Below, piece by piece: positions 8,564-16,286 of a stretch of 64,000 nt of DNA. This DNA comes from a virus: positions 44,261 to 108,260 of IMG/VR virus record IMGVR_UViG_3300044846_003474. One strand, written 5' to 3'. The position numbers were made by a program, and so were the translations under genes. The first letter of the stretch is position 1. Every line of letters starts with the position of its first letter. Below the pieces are notes generated by a model. That model made no database searches. It was not told where the DNA came from and saw only the letters and a list, made by a program, of their open reading frames with translations.

Positions 8564-9349
8564 TTAGTGTTTTTCGTAACCTAATTCCTCAATCATCATC
8601 TTACCAACTTTAATTCCATTGTAAGTGTCCTCTACGACCACATATTCGTTTCTTGTATGGTAGTTGTAGTATCCAATAGATATATTGAAACACGGGATGT
8701 TAAACATAGTTCTAATTGGGTAAATGTCTGTGTAAGGATGTTTGTGATATTTCGTATCAGATGGAAAGTGTTCTGTAATCAATCGTCCACCAACTTCAAA
8801 GAATTTACTATCACGATCAAACATACTTCTTCCCATCAAGAACTCAGAAATCATATTATTCTCAGGAGCGTCAAATTGAATCCCATAACCAACATTTGTG
8901 AAAAACTCAGGATCCGCCTTAAATGAACCTTTACAACCTGTTTCCTCAGATACAAAAAACGCAGCTTTTAAATTAGGTAGTTCATTCAACAATTCCAAAC
9001 AACCGTACACACCACATTTATCGTCACCACCAATACCTGTTGGTTCGTCATTGTCGTTATACGCTTTTAATGATAATTTTACATTGCCCTGAGCGTCAGG
9101 TAACATTTCTTCAAATACATTAATTGTATCAATGTTATGTACCGTATCGGTATGTGCCATCACACAAGGGAAATATGATACGTTTTCATCGGTTTGTTTT
9201 GTTGCATAAATGTTTGACATTTCGTCAACATAAAAGGGAATATTGTTTTTGGTCAACCAATTTGTGATAAATTGAACCATTCTTTCTTCCTGATAAGTTT
9301 TAGTGGGTACAGATAATACCTCCTTCAATAATTCATAATTTCGTTCCAT
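8564..9349 (-). CDS. M20-family zinc metallopeptidase (peptidase T-like)
   Basis: The 261 residues show the M20 dinuclear-zinc layout. HTDTVH near residue 66 gives the first zinc ligand and catalytic Asp; GIGGDDKCG near 104-112 gives the bridging Asp; SEETG near 133-137 gives the catalytic Glu and ligand; a late His is near YHTRNEY. Family members are aminopeptidases or deacylases such as PepT. It is shorter than cellular PepT (about 400 residues) because the dimerisation domain is reduced or missing. Unusual in a phage; possible roles are peptide scavenging or processing a defence signal. Confidence 0.85.
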   Translation of the reverse strand: MERNYELLKEVLSVPTKTYQEERMVQFITNWLTKNNIPFYVDEMSNIYATKQTDENVSYFPCVMAHTDTVHNIDTINVFEEMLPDAQGNVKLSLKAYNDNDEPTGIGGDDKCGVYGCLELLNELPNLKAAFFVSEETGCKGSFKADPEFFTNVGYGIQFDAPENNMISEFLMGRSMFDRDSKFFEVGGRLITEHFPSDTKYHKHPYTDIYPIRTMFNIPCFNISIGYYNYHTRNEYVVVEDTYNGIKVGKMMIEELGYEKH

Positions 9350-9353
9350 AACA

Positions 9354-9361
9354 CAAATATA
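9354..9361 (-). promoter_or_regulatory. Bacteroidetes-type -7 box of the peptidase gene
   Basis: TATATTTG on the minus strand, 4 nt before the ATG. No clear TTG at the usual spacing. The position so close to the ATG implies a nearly leaderless transcript. Confidence 0.45.
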
Positions 9362-9376
9362 GACAATTAATTTGAA

Positions 9377-10750
9377 TTATAAAAATTTTTTTCTTACTAT
9401 TCTTCTTTCATTAAATAATTCTGGTTGATTGTCCAATTGATATAAACCATCAACATCCAAAAGTCTTTGATGGTATTTACCGGTCTTATCGTTATGAACG
9501 TTAACTAAAACTTTATTAGTTTCAGGTTGGACCTTTAAAATTAAAAATTGTAGGTTTGGATCCTTTTCTGTATGTCTCCATTCATACCCATATGTTTTTT
9601 CAACATGATCTAACATTTCATTGTAATCATCAATATTAATAAAACGATCATCCTCTTGTACTTTTTCTAACATTGAGTCCAAACTTTTTGAATAATACTC
9701 TTGCATAACATTATCGTCCCAATCATCACAATTTACCTCATACATTAACTCATTCCAATAACCTCTATCTTTCTTATCATAAAGTTTAATTAATTTATTT
9801 AATAACTCACTTAACGTAAATTTATCATTTTCAACATCACTATACCAATGTAATAATACTCCAACAGTTGTTTCAAATCTATATCCTCTATGTATTTCTT
9901 TTATTCCGAATTTATCAAATGGTTTAGCAATCTCACCTAAGATTATATCTTTAACCACATCATCAATACAATCTTGCCATTTGGATGCGTACTCATAAAT
10001 TAAATCATCAACAATTCTTCCAAAGTGTTCACTTAAAATAGCCGCAATACCTCTTTTACTACTAAGTTCAGCTCTATTTCCATAAAATTTGGCAACTTGG
10101 ATAGCTTTACGTTGGTTTTCAGTGTTAAAATGGTATTCAATAAATTCACCCTCTTTCCATCTATCCTCCTCACCATATGTGTCAGTATCACGACCTGAGT
10201 AATTACCAACAAACGTTCTATAAGTATATACATCATCAATAGACTCAACATTAATGGTGTCTAAAAAAACTTCATCATCTTCAAATTTAATAATAACCTT
10301 AGAATTACTTGGGTTCCTTTCATTGAAGTTTATCCCATCAATTATTGGATCGTCACCATTATCATTCCATTTAGGGTCATAACCTTTGGAAACCTCTTTT
10401 AAAAATTCATATGTTTTACCACCTTTAATCAACGGTGATAATATCTTTAATGAAGATAAAAATGCACGTTTTAAATCGTTTACAGTAACAATTTCATTGT
10501 TTTTATTAAGGTCTCTAATAACACTACCATCCTTATCATTAAAAATAGAATATATATTTTTATCCTTTTTACTAATTATAAAATATAGATCACCATTTCT
10601 ATAGTGACTATTCCAATTATCATTACCATAAAAATCAGTTCCAAAATATTGGGCAGATTTTAAATTTAATGTTTTAACAACTTTAACGTTCTCATCATCC
10701 TGTATTATATCAACATCCTCATCGTATGGGTTATATTTTCCCTTTTCCAT
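9377..10750 (-). CDS. Large unknown phage protein
   Basis: The 457 residues include, near 30-60, an aromatic-rich stretch (GNDNWNSHYRNGDLYFII). This resembles a motif seen in large uncharacterised proteins of many T4-like phages, where a tryptophan/tyrosine-rich segment is followed by LYFI. Acidic and aromatic throughout, with no membrane segment or catalytic motif that I can name. The start follows the AT-rich motif at 10754-10763. Function unknown. Confidence 0.65.
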   Translation of the reverse strand: MEKGKYNPYDEDVDIIQDDENVKVVKTLNLKSAQYFGTDFYGNDNWNSHYRNGDLYFIISKKDKNIYSIFNDKDGSVIRDLNKNNEIVTVNDLKRAFLSSLKILSPLIKGGKTYEFLKEVSKGYDPKWNDNGDDPIIDGINFNERNPSNSKVIIKFEDDEVFLDTINVESIDDVYTYRTFVGNYSGRDTDTYGEEDRWKEGEFIEYHFNTENQRKAIQVAKFYGNRAELSSKRGIAAILSEHFGRIVDDLIYEYASKWQDCIDDVVKDIILGEIAKPFDKFGIKEIHRGYRFETTVGVLLHWYSDVENDKFTLSELLNKLIKLYDKKDRGYWNELMYEVNCDDWDDNVMQEYYSKSLDSMLEKVQEDDRFINIDDYNEMLDHVEKTYGYEWRHTEKDPNLQFLILKVQPETNKVLVNVHNDKTGKYHQRLLDVDGLYQLDNQPELFNERRIVRKKFL

Positions 10751-10753
10751 ATA

Positions 10754-10763
10754 AAATAAATAT
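10754..10763 (-). promoter_or_regulatory. AT-rich start-proximal motif
   Basis: Minus-strand GATATTTATTT ends 3 nt before the ATG of the gene at 9377-10750. Confidence 0.4.
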
Positions 10764-10772
10764 CAAAAAATT

Positions 10773-10802
10773 TTGATTATTGTAGGTTTACACTTATCTT
10801 TG
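10773..10802 (+). promoter_or_regulatory. Bacteroidetes-type promoter of the tmRNA
   Basis: TTG at 10773-10775, 19 bp, then TATCTTTG at 10795-10802. This fits the Bacteroidetes vegetative consensus and lies about 31 bp before the mature tmRNA 5' end. Confidence 0.75.
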
Positions 10803-10833
10803 TATTTATAATATAATAAGTTATTTGACATAT

Positions 10834-11243
10834 GGGGGTGTTTTTGGATTTGACAGGTATTGGCTGAAGACAAAGGGCACGTGGAGACTGAATTAATCTC
10901 CTTAAAAACTGATTCACAAAAACAATCGGCGACGTTTTATCGAAAATGGAAACTCTTGGTTTACTAAGAGAATCTGAAGTTACTGTAGCCTAAGAGGTTT
11001 ACGGAAACGGGGGGTCGGTGGACACATAACCTAGCAACAGAAGTCTTTATGGTGGAATACGATTGAACCATAAATCGAGTCGTCCATTGGTTGTTGATTT
11101 ACGATGGTGAAGAACAAATCAACTTTGTTTTTGGTCAAATTAAAACCAAATATTTTGGGGTATTAGAAAATACCAACCTAAACGTGTAGTCCTTATCTGA
11201 CAGGATATTATGGACCGGAGTTCGAGCCTCCGCACCTCCACCA
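10834..11243 (+). ncRNA. ssrA: tmRNA (transfer-messenger RNA)
   Basis: The 5' end begins GGGGGTG followed by the hallmark TTTGGATTTGACAGG. The 3' end is GGTTCGAG-like (GGAGTTCGAGCCTCC) and CACCTCC-ACCA, which pairs with the 5' GGGGGTG across the acceptor stem. Length is about 410 nt, with an encoded CCA. tmRNA rescues stalled ribosomes and tags the nascent peptide. A candidate tag frame begins GGC at 10928 (GDVLSKMET...) and stops at TAA 10991-10993, ending in VTVA rather than the usual ALAA; the resume codon is uncertain. Known in some large phages. Confidence 0.95.
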
Positions 11244-11249
11244 AATGTA

Positions 11250-11277
11250 AACCTCATCTTCGGATGGGGTTTTTTTA
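11250..11277 (+). terminator. tmRNA terminator
   Basis: ACCTCATC-TTCG-GATGGGGT followed by a T-run, 7 nt after the CCA end. Confidence 0.85.
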
Positions 11278-11303
11278 TGTGTTAATATTATATTTTAGTG
11301 CAT

Positions 11304-11327
11304 AAAAAAAGGGACTAATTGTCCCTG
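11304..11327 (-). terminator. Terminator of the large non-coding RNA
   Basis: Minus-strand GGGAC-AATTA-GTCCC followed by TTTTTTT. It faces the tmRNA terminator and closes the transcript that begins near 12265. Confidence 0.75.
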
Positions 11328-12265
11328 AATGTCTTATATATGTTTTAATAAAAAAAACCTGAGATTACAGTTTTCGTAAGTGTCTTTCGAGTCATTATTG
11401 GTTCTACTCTTATCCACAGGATTTTGTCCTGTAACACTCATTACCGATTGGTTAGACCAATCACTCCTTGACGATACAACTACTCTCTTACTACTCCTGT
11501 CTCCCCAAGATTGCGTCCTGGTTCGGTCTTCGACGACCTAGAGATTTTTCATAAAAATACGGTCAAACTTGCGGTTATCACGTTCCACTGACAGCCAGTG
11601 AATAGGTGGGTAACTTCCGTTATATCGTGACGGACACTTTTGCTTTATAGTTTATAAATGTTACTTCATTAACATTAAAGTTTTTGTGTCGTGGATTGAT
11701 CAAAGTTGTGGTCCGTCTTAAGCTTCATTATCTTTTGAATAACAAAATACCAAACAACTCCGTGAAATGTCCCCATTTCAATATTTCAAGACTACTTCAA
11801 GATTAATCTCTTGGTAGAGATTTATCAAGGACAATGTCAGCACCACCTGTTTGTTGTCATACCTTTCGGTTTTAAGTACCCTATCGTACTGGGATCCGCA
11901 ATAACAACATTGGAAATATTGATTCTTGCATTATCCCTACGAGTTATTCCTATTGGAGTTCCCTCCTCAACAAGATGACCCACATCACCTCGTCATAAAA
12001 TCACTTTCCCTACACCGTTGGCCTCGGTACTAAAGATCTTATGGTATCTCGCCTGTGTACTTGACCTCAATGATCCGAAGATCACTAAGACGCAAACCCG
12101 TTACACTTGGGGGTTCACTTTATCCTACTTTCGTAGTTTATTTTATGGACTATACACGGCCCAATATCTTTATCAGTTTCACTTTTAAACCCAAAGGTTC
12201 TTAACTTAATCCTGAACGGATAATATCTAAAATTTCAAAGAACGTTATCGGACGTTTCCGATTTG
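11328..12265 (-). ncRNA. Large structured non-coding RNA candidate (GOLLD/ROOL-like), about 0.95 kb
   Basis: This stretch has no open reading frame but has its own Bacteroidetes promoter and terminator. Many local hairpins are visible, several with stable tetraloops: TGATC-TTCG-GATCA (12071-12084), GAAATG-GGGA-CATTTC (11764-11779), AATCTCT-ACCA-AGAGATT (11805-11822), ACAGGA-N5-TCCTGT (11416-11432), GATTGG-N5-CCAATC (11446-11462) and CGGA-AACG-TCCG (12249-12260). Size, lack of coding, phage setting and closeness to tmRNA/tRNA genes match the giant ornate phage RNAs GOLLD and ROOL; the length favours GOLLD. It is not rRNA, RNase P or a group I intron that I can recognise. Family membership is an inference. 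Confidence 0.7.
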
Positions 12266-12270
12266 TTTTA

Positions 12271-12300
12271 CAAATATAGGACTTTTTTTTAATTTGTCAA
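12271..12300 (-). promoter_or_regulatory. Bacteroidetes-type promoter of the large non-coding RNA
   Basis: On the minus strand TTGAC (12300-12296), then TATATTTG (12278-12271), with 19 bp between TTG and the -7 box. It predicts a start near 12265. Confidence 0.8.
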
Positions 12301-12318
12301 ATACTTTGTGAATTTTTT

Positions 12319-12465
12319 TTAATGTTTTTCTATGTATACTGCTTCCGTACCGTAGTAATACGCTCTTGCTTCAGCAAAAGATGAGTTTGGTGTTGTATAT
12401 TTCTTACCATTATTATCATAATAGTAGAAAGTATAGTTAACCAATACTTGAGTTTCATCACTCAT
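12319..12465 (-). CDS. Small unknown protein (48 aa)
   Basis: The frame starts ATG 12465 (MSDETQVLVN) and ends IEKH. It is rich in Tyr (FYYYDNNGKKY, RAYYYG). It has its own host-type promoter and ends just before the promoter of the large non-coding RNA. No family recognised. The codon pattern and promoter spacing make it a likely real gene. Confidence 0.65.
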   Translation of the reverse strand: MSDETQVLVNYTFYYYDNNGKKYTTPNSSFAEARAYYYGTEAVYIEKH

Positions 12466-12514
12466 TTGTGGAGTTTTAAAGGTTAATAAATTAATGAACT
12501 TTTTAATTATACCA

Positions 12515-12545
12515 CAAAGATAGTATATTTATTCCGATAAGACAA
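12515..12545 (-). promoter_or_regulatory. Bacteroidetes-type promoter of the 48-aa gene
   Basis: TTG (minus strand of 12543-12545), 20 bp, TATCTTTG (12522-12515). Confidence 0.65.
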
Positions 12546-12558
12546 ATGGGTTTAGTAA

Positions 12559-13425
12559 TTATTTTAATAAATTTTTAATTCGTTGTACGTCTTCTTGTAT
12601 TTTTGACACTTCTTCTTCTTCTTTAAATATACCTCCAAAGTTTTTAAAAAAGTCAAGAAAACCACCTTTTTTGGGATTAGTTTTATCATCATCATTAGTG
12701 GAAGTATCAGTAGTTGTAGTGGTTACATTGTCTTTTTTGTCTTCTTTATCTTCTTTATCTTTTTGATCTTTTTGATCTTTTTGATCTTCTTTATCTTTTT
12801 GATCAACTGATACGTCTACGTTATCATTACCTCCGGGTAATTCGTCTTCAGGTGTGTCCCAATACTTAGTAGCGTATGTCTTACATTTTTTACCTTCAGT
12901 TGCCTGTTTATTTGTGGATACCTCTCCATGACCAAACACATTTGATAGTGAATACCCTAAACTTTTAATTAATAATAATGCCGTTTTACATTGTTTAATT
13001 GTAATATCATCATCGTTTAATCCAATAATTTCAACACCTTCTGAGCTTGAATTATTTATGTGTCCCATACCTGATTTTTGATGGGCAACATGAGCACCCT
13101 TAGATCCTTTTGGTAACGCTTGATATAATTTACCATCTCTATCTATAATCCATTGAATTCCTAAAGTAGTACATTTTGAACTACCCTTGTAATGTCTACA
13201 ATTTAAAATTTTAACAACTTGAGAAGGAGTTCCTTTACCTGCAGTATGATGTATTAAAAAATATTTAGGACTAAATTGTTTTCCTTTGAATTTTGATTCT
13301 CCAGATATATTTGTAATTTGTAAAGAAGACTCATTTAGATATTTAGGTCTATTGGGTACATCAGTGGATGAAAGTTTTTGTTGTAAAACTTTTAAATGTT
13401 CTAATAAAATAAAATCATTTTTCAT
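12559..13425 (-). CDS. N-acetylmuramoyl-L-alanine amidase (Amidase_2 type)
   Basis: This peptidoglycan amidase would cleave the MurNAc-L-Ala bond during lysis or entry. Residues about 55-62 read YFLIHHTAG, the first zinc ligand region; GVEIIGLN and FGHGEVS supply the rest of the Amidase_2 pattern. Residues after about 200 form a linker of K-D-Q-K-D / K-E-D repeats and a Thr run, then a short hydrophobic GGFLDFFKNFGGIF segment. The 288-residue product has no signal peptide. One of at least four wall-active enzymes in the window. Confidence 0.88.
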   Translation of the reverse strand: MKNDFILLEHLKVLQQKLSSTDVPNRPKYLNESSLQITNISGESKFKGKQFSPKYFLIHHTAGKGTPSQVVKILNCRHYKGSSKCTTLGIQWIIDRDGKLYQALPKGSKGAHVAHQKSGMGHINNSSSEGVEIIGLNDDDITIKQCKTALLLIKSLGYSLSNVFGHGEVSTNKQATEGKKCKTYATKYWDTPEDELPGGNDNVDVSVDQKDKEDQKDQKDQKDKEDKEDKKDNVTTTTTDTSTNDDDKTNPKKGGFLDFFKNFGGIFKEEEEVSKIQEDVQRIKNLLK

Positions 13426-13444
13426 AAGTAAGTCATTTTTTATA

Positions 13445-14059
13445 TTATTGTTCTAAGTGTGTCATAAGAACACCACCCAAAGAGGTTGCGTGAACTTGTA
13501 GGTGATTAATAGATTCCATGTCCAATTTCTTCTTACGTTTTGTATAATCCAAACCTAAAGTTCCAATAAACTTATCGTCAATTGTTTTAATTGCAAATAA
13601 ATAACCTGATTTACATCCTGTGTCTTCAGCGATATATTTTAACCCAAAAGTTGCAATAGTTTCGTCTTTATAATCTGAAATTTCAATAATGTCATTACTT
13701 AATAATTCATTTATTGATTTTGAAAATAAATTAACGGGAATATTATGAAAATTACTTTGTACCGATGGTACTCCAGGATGAACCGTTTCATACATTACTG
13801 AGAACTTTGCCATTGATTTACCCGTTGGATAGAAATTACCACCATTGTGGAATTGGGTTATCCAAACACGATCGGCATCAAATTCTTCCTTTATGTGTTC
13901 TATTTTTGTTGTTACCAACTCACTAACACGAAGAGTTTCTCTAACCATATCTGGTTTTTCTTTTTTCTTATCTAATTTACTTTTTATGTAAAGTAAAAGG
14001 ATCGGACCTAAAACACCTGTTATAAACGCAATAATAATTCCTGTCATATTTTCAAACAT
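13445..14059 (-). CDS. Membrane-anchored GAF-like domain protein
   Basis: The start is set at ATG 14059 (MFENMTGI), 5 nt after an AT-rich motif; the frame runs to 14098. A single N-terminal membrane helix (IIIAFITGVLGPILLLYI) is followed by a cytoplasmic alpha/beta domain with FDADRVWITQFHNGGNFY, which resembles GAF sensor domains. Proteins of this shape recur in large phages. Ligand and role unknown. Confidence 0.65.
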   Translation of the reverse strand: MFENMTGIIIAFITGVLGPILLLYIKSKLDKKKEKPDMVRETLRVSELVTTKIEHIKEEFDADRVWITQFHNGGNFYPTGKSMAKFSVMYETVHPGVPSVQSNFHNIPVNLFSKSINELLSNDIIEISDYKDETIATFGLKYIAEDTGCKSGYLFAIKTIDDKFIGTLGLDYTKRKKKLDMESINHLQVHATSLGGVLMTHLEQ

Positions 14060-14064
14060 ATAAT

Positions 14065-14074
14065 TAATAAATAC
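14065..14074 (-). promoter_or_regulatory. AT-rich start-proximal motif
   Basis: Minus-strand GTATTTATTA ends 5 nt before ATG 14059. A plus-strand copy at 14099-14108 precedes the divergent gene at 14111. Confidence 0.4.
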
Positions 14075-14110
14075 CCAACAATTTAAAAAAATAACCAAGT
14101 ATTTATTATT

Positions 14111-15034
14111 ATGAGAAATTTAATCCATGAATGTCTAATTGAGGAGTTTAGACCTGATCTAATAAAAGAGTGTACAATCGCTGCGGTAAGGTTAGATAAT
14201 GGTGTTGTTTTAGCGAAAAATAGAGACAGAGGATACAAATCAAACGTTGAGGTTATACACGAATTAATAGATGATGTGGAAATTCTTTATTGGAGAGACG
14301 TTGACACCGATTGGAGTGAAGGAATGAACGAATATGGTATTGGGATTGTTAATTCAAGTCTTATGGTTTCTCAGGACGAAAAAGAAGGTAAAGAAGTGGC
14401 AAAAAATAGGAAAGATAAAACCGCAAAAAAAAGACTGTCATACGATGGTAATAAAATTAGAAAAGCGTTAACATATAAAACATTACCTAAAGTAATTAAA
14501 TCAATTGTTGGTTATTCAGGTGAGGATAAGAAAGATGTCGGTTTAAAAGGAGAAACATTTGTTTCAGATTCAAACAACATATATGTTGTTGAGATGACAT
14601 CAAAACATTCACCAATAATAAAAAAATTGAAAAAAGAACAAAAAGTTCTTGTTAGAACAAATCACGGTGTTTACCATAAGGAAGCCGGTTATACAAAAGG
14701 TGAGAAAAAAAAATCATCACATTCAAGGATGAATTTAGCAAAAAAACATTTAAAAGATGTTAAAACACCACAAGAAGTTATTGATAGGTTAAAGGAAAAA
14801 TATAAAGAGGATCCGTTTTTAAATCCATATAGAACCGATAATATGTACCATATGCAAACAACAGGTCAAATTATGATGGATCTTGAAAAAAAAGAAATTG
14901 TAATTAGAATGGATAATGAAATGGGGAACTTAGTTGGGATCAAGAATAAATTACCTAAAGATTATACTCCCAAATTAAAAGTAAAAATTGAGAACGAAAA
15001 AACTCACAATAAAGGTAAAAAATTACCAACATAA
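14111..15034 (+). CDS. Ntn-hydrolase family protein with an N-terminal propeptide
   Basis: The 307 residues fit the N-terminal nucleophile hydrolase fold (acyl-CoA:6-APA acyltransferase / choloylglycine hydrolase group). The mature N-terminus would be Cys21 in CTIAAVRLDNG, followed by AKNRDRGY, YGIGIVNSSL and VRTNHGVY, the usual active-site landmarks. Residues 1-20 (MRNLIHECLIEEFRPDLIKE) form a propeptide ending L-I-K-E directly before the cysteine, which matches the (I/L)-x-E rule of T4-type prohead proteases. It likely cleaves an amide bond; substrate unknown. Confidence 0.78.
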   Translation: MRNLIHECLIEEFRPDLIKECTIAAVRLDNGVVLAKNRDRGYKSNVEVIHELIDDVEILYWRDVDTDWSEGMNEYGIGIVNSSLMVSQDEKEGKEVAKNRKDKTAKKRLSYDGNKIRKALTYKTLPKVIKSIVGYSGEDKKDVGLKGETFVSDSNNIYVVEMTSKHSPIIKKLKKEQKVLVRTNHGVYHKEAGYTKGEKKKSSHSRMNLAKKHLKDVKTPQEVIDRLKEKYKEDPFLNPYRTDNMYHMQTTGQIMMDLEKKEIVIRMDNEMGNLVGIKNKLPKDYTPKLKVKIENEKTHNKGKKLPT

Positions 15035-15062
15035 AAAAACCCACCTTGTGAGTGGGTTTAAA
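15031..15062. terminator. Bidirectional terminator
   Basis: AAACCCAC-CTTGTGA-GTGGGTTT between convergent genes, with A-run and T-run on either side. Confidence 0.75.
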
Positions 15063-15063
15063 T

Positions 15064-15741
15064 TTAAAAATTGTTTACATCTGTACTATTTTCTTCTTCA
15101 TCTTCTCTTTCTACAGATCCAAGGTTTAAGTCAATAGCTGGTATCGGAGGAGTTTTAGTGGCAAATGTTGTTTTAGCAAAAGATATTACTTGTAAAGTTG
15201 TAAGTGCTATGTTAATCCATTCTTTTACGTTCATTTGGTTTCCTTTCTTTTCTTCCGCCTTCTGTTTCAGTCCCTGCAATACTAACTGTTGTTGATTTAA
15301 AGATTTAAATTTCTCCGTCAACACTTTACATCTTTGTTTATTTGCCCTGTCGCCAAATATTTTTAATTTCTGGCATTTCTTGTCTATTTCGTCCGATGTC
15401 GTCTGTATATTTTTGACTATTGCTTCAACTTGCATTTTAGTATTTTCTATTGCCTGTTGTTGTTTAATTGCACTAATATTAGTATTTAGTTCCGATTGAA
15501 GCGATTTAATATTCTGTAGTTGTGATTCAAGTTTTGATAAAATAGTATTATTTTCAGAATTTGAAATCACTGGTGTCGAAATCTCAGGTTCAGGTTCAGG
15601 TCCAAGTCCAGGTCCAGATTTTTTAATCGGAACTGGTGTTGGGTCTGGTGTATTGTATTCAAATAAAAATTCTTTTTTTATTGCATTCCTATGCATCCCC
15701 AATATTCTTTCTTTTTCACTTTCGCTAATTATTAAATTCAT
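15064..15741 (-). CDS. Class C tagged coiled-coil protein
   Basis: The N-terminus MNLIISESEKERILGMHRN is a class C tag, followed by FLFEYN, a second possible cleavage site. After a Pro/Glu linker comes a long Gln/Lys-rich coiled coil (about residues 65-160) and a hydrophobic stretch near 170-195. The C-terminus is acidic. No enzymatic motif. It is immediately upstream of the membrane-active neighbours at 15752 and 15971 in genome order, so it may be part of the lysis/head boundary region, but its function is unknown. Confidence 0.65.
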   Translation of the reverse strand: MNLIISESEKERILGMHRNAIKKEFLFEYNTPDPTPVPIKKSGPGLGPEPEPEISTPVISNSENNTILSKLESQLQNIKSLQSELNTNISAIKQQQAIENTKMQVEAIVKNIQTTSDEIDKKCQKLKIFGDRANKQRCKVLTEKFKSLNQQQLVLQGLKQKAEEKKGNQMNVKEWINIALTTLQVISFAKTTFATKTPPIPAIDLNLGSVEREDEEENSTDVNNF

Positions 15742-15751
15742 TTTTATATTA

Positions 15752-15922
15752 TTACTTTTTTTTGTTTATAATTGACCAAATAGCTCCCGTTAAAGTTAAA
15801 ATACCACCTGTTAATTCAGTAAACAGACTTTCGTCTATAAGGCCTTTTGTAATTAAAATACCACCGATAAATGTTAATGAGTGTCTTACAATACCTAAAA
15901 GTTGTTCTTTAGAAAATTTCAT
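15752..15922 (-). CDS. Holin-like small membrane protein (Pam3-gp28 type)
   Basis: The 56-residue product starts MKFSKEQLLGIVRHSL. It has two hydrophobic segments (LTFIGGILITKGL and LTGGILTLTGAIWSII) and ends in a basic KKK tail. The pattern R-H-x-L-T-x-x-G-G-x-L-x-x-K-G-x-(D), then a short loop and a Trp-containing second helix, matches the Pam3-gp28 putative holin family. It would permeabilise the inner membrane for the wall hydrolases. It sits downstream of an AT-rich motif (TATATTTATTG). Confidence 0.75.
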   Translation of the reverse strand: MKFSKEQLLGIVRHSLTFIGGILITKGLIDESLFTELTGGILTLTGAIWSIINKKK

Positions 15923-15970
15923 AATTTTGTTTTTTATAGTTTATTTATAACAATAAATATATCAAAAACA

Positions 15971-16063
15971 TTATTTAGACCATTTATCTTTTAAAAATAA
16001 ATAAGTATATATTGATAATATAATAATTGGAGTAAGGATTGAGACAATTATTTCTGATGTCAT
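15971..16063 (-). CDS. Tiny single-pass membrane protein (30 aa)
   Basis: The frame MTSEIIVSILTPIIILSIYT continues to KDKWSK and stop. It is one hydrophobic helix with a basic end, placed just before the holin-like gene on the same strand. It could be a lysis accessory protein. It is short enough that chance cannot be ruled out. Confidence 0.45.
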   Translation of the reverse strand: MTSEIIVSILTPIIILSIYTYLFLKDKWSK

Positions 16064-16190
16064 AATTATTGTTTTTATATAAACGTAAATAAAATTTTAA
16101 AGTTTTAGTTAATTAATATTGATGTAAAAATAGTTTTTATTAACCAAGCATTAATTAATATTGTGGACCATATGAGATAAAAGCCCTAAG

Positions 16191-16280
16191 TAATCAAAAA
16201 AGGATTCGAACCAATACAACCGTTTTTAACTCGGTCTCCCCAATAAGATGGGTAGCGTCTACCAATTCCGCCATTTGATT
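16191..16280 (-). tRNA. tRNA-Leu-like gene with irregular anticodon arm
   Basis: The acceptor arms AATCAAA and TTTGATT pair fully. The D arm is GCGGAATTGGTAGACGC as in leucine tRNAs, and a long variable arm (ACCG-CGGT) and T loop TTCGAAT are present; CCA is not encoded. The anticodon stem around ACCCATCTTATTGGGG does not give a clean 5-bp/7-nt arm. If forced, the loop TCTTATT has anticodon TTA with C33 instead of U33. The T stem has only three pairs. It may be decayed, edited or an unusual functional tRNA. Confidence 0.6.
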
Positions 16281-16286
16281 ATAACA

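Noticed and set aside
11340-12300. Possible rRNA, RNase P or group I/II intron
   Set aside because: None of the conserved cores (rRNA universal segments, RNase P P4 motif, intron domain V or P/Q/R/S elements) could be found, and it has its own promoter and terminator.
12750-12810. Tandem repeat near 12.77 kb
   Set aside because: It encodes the K-D-Q-K-D linker of the amidase; slippage within a linker, not an independent element.
16130-16190. Second tRNA next to the Leu-like tRNA
   Set aside because: No acceptor pairing or T loop found.
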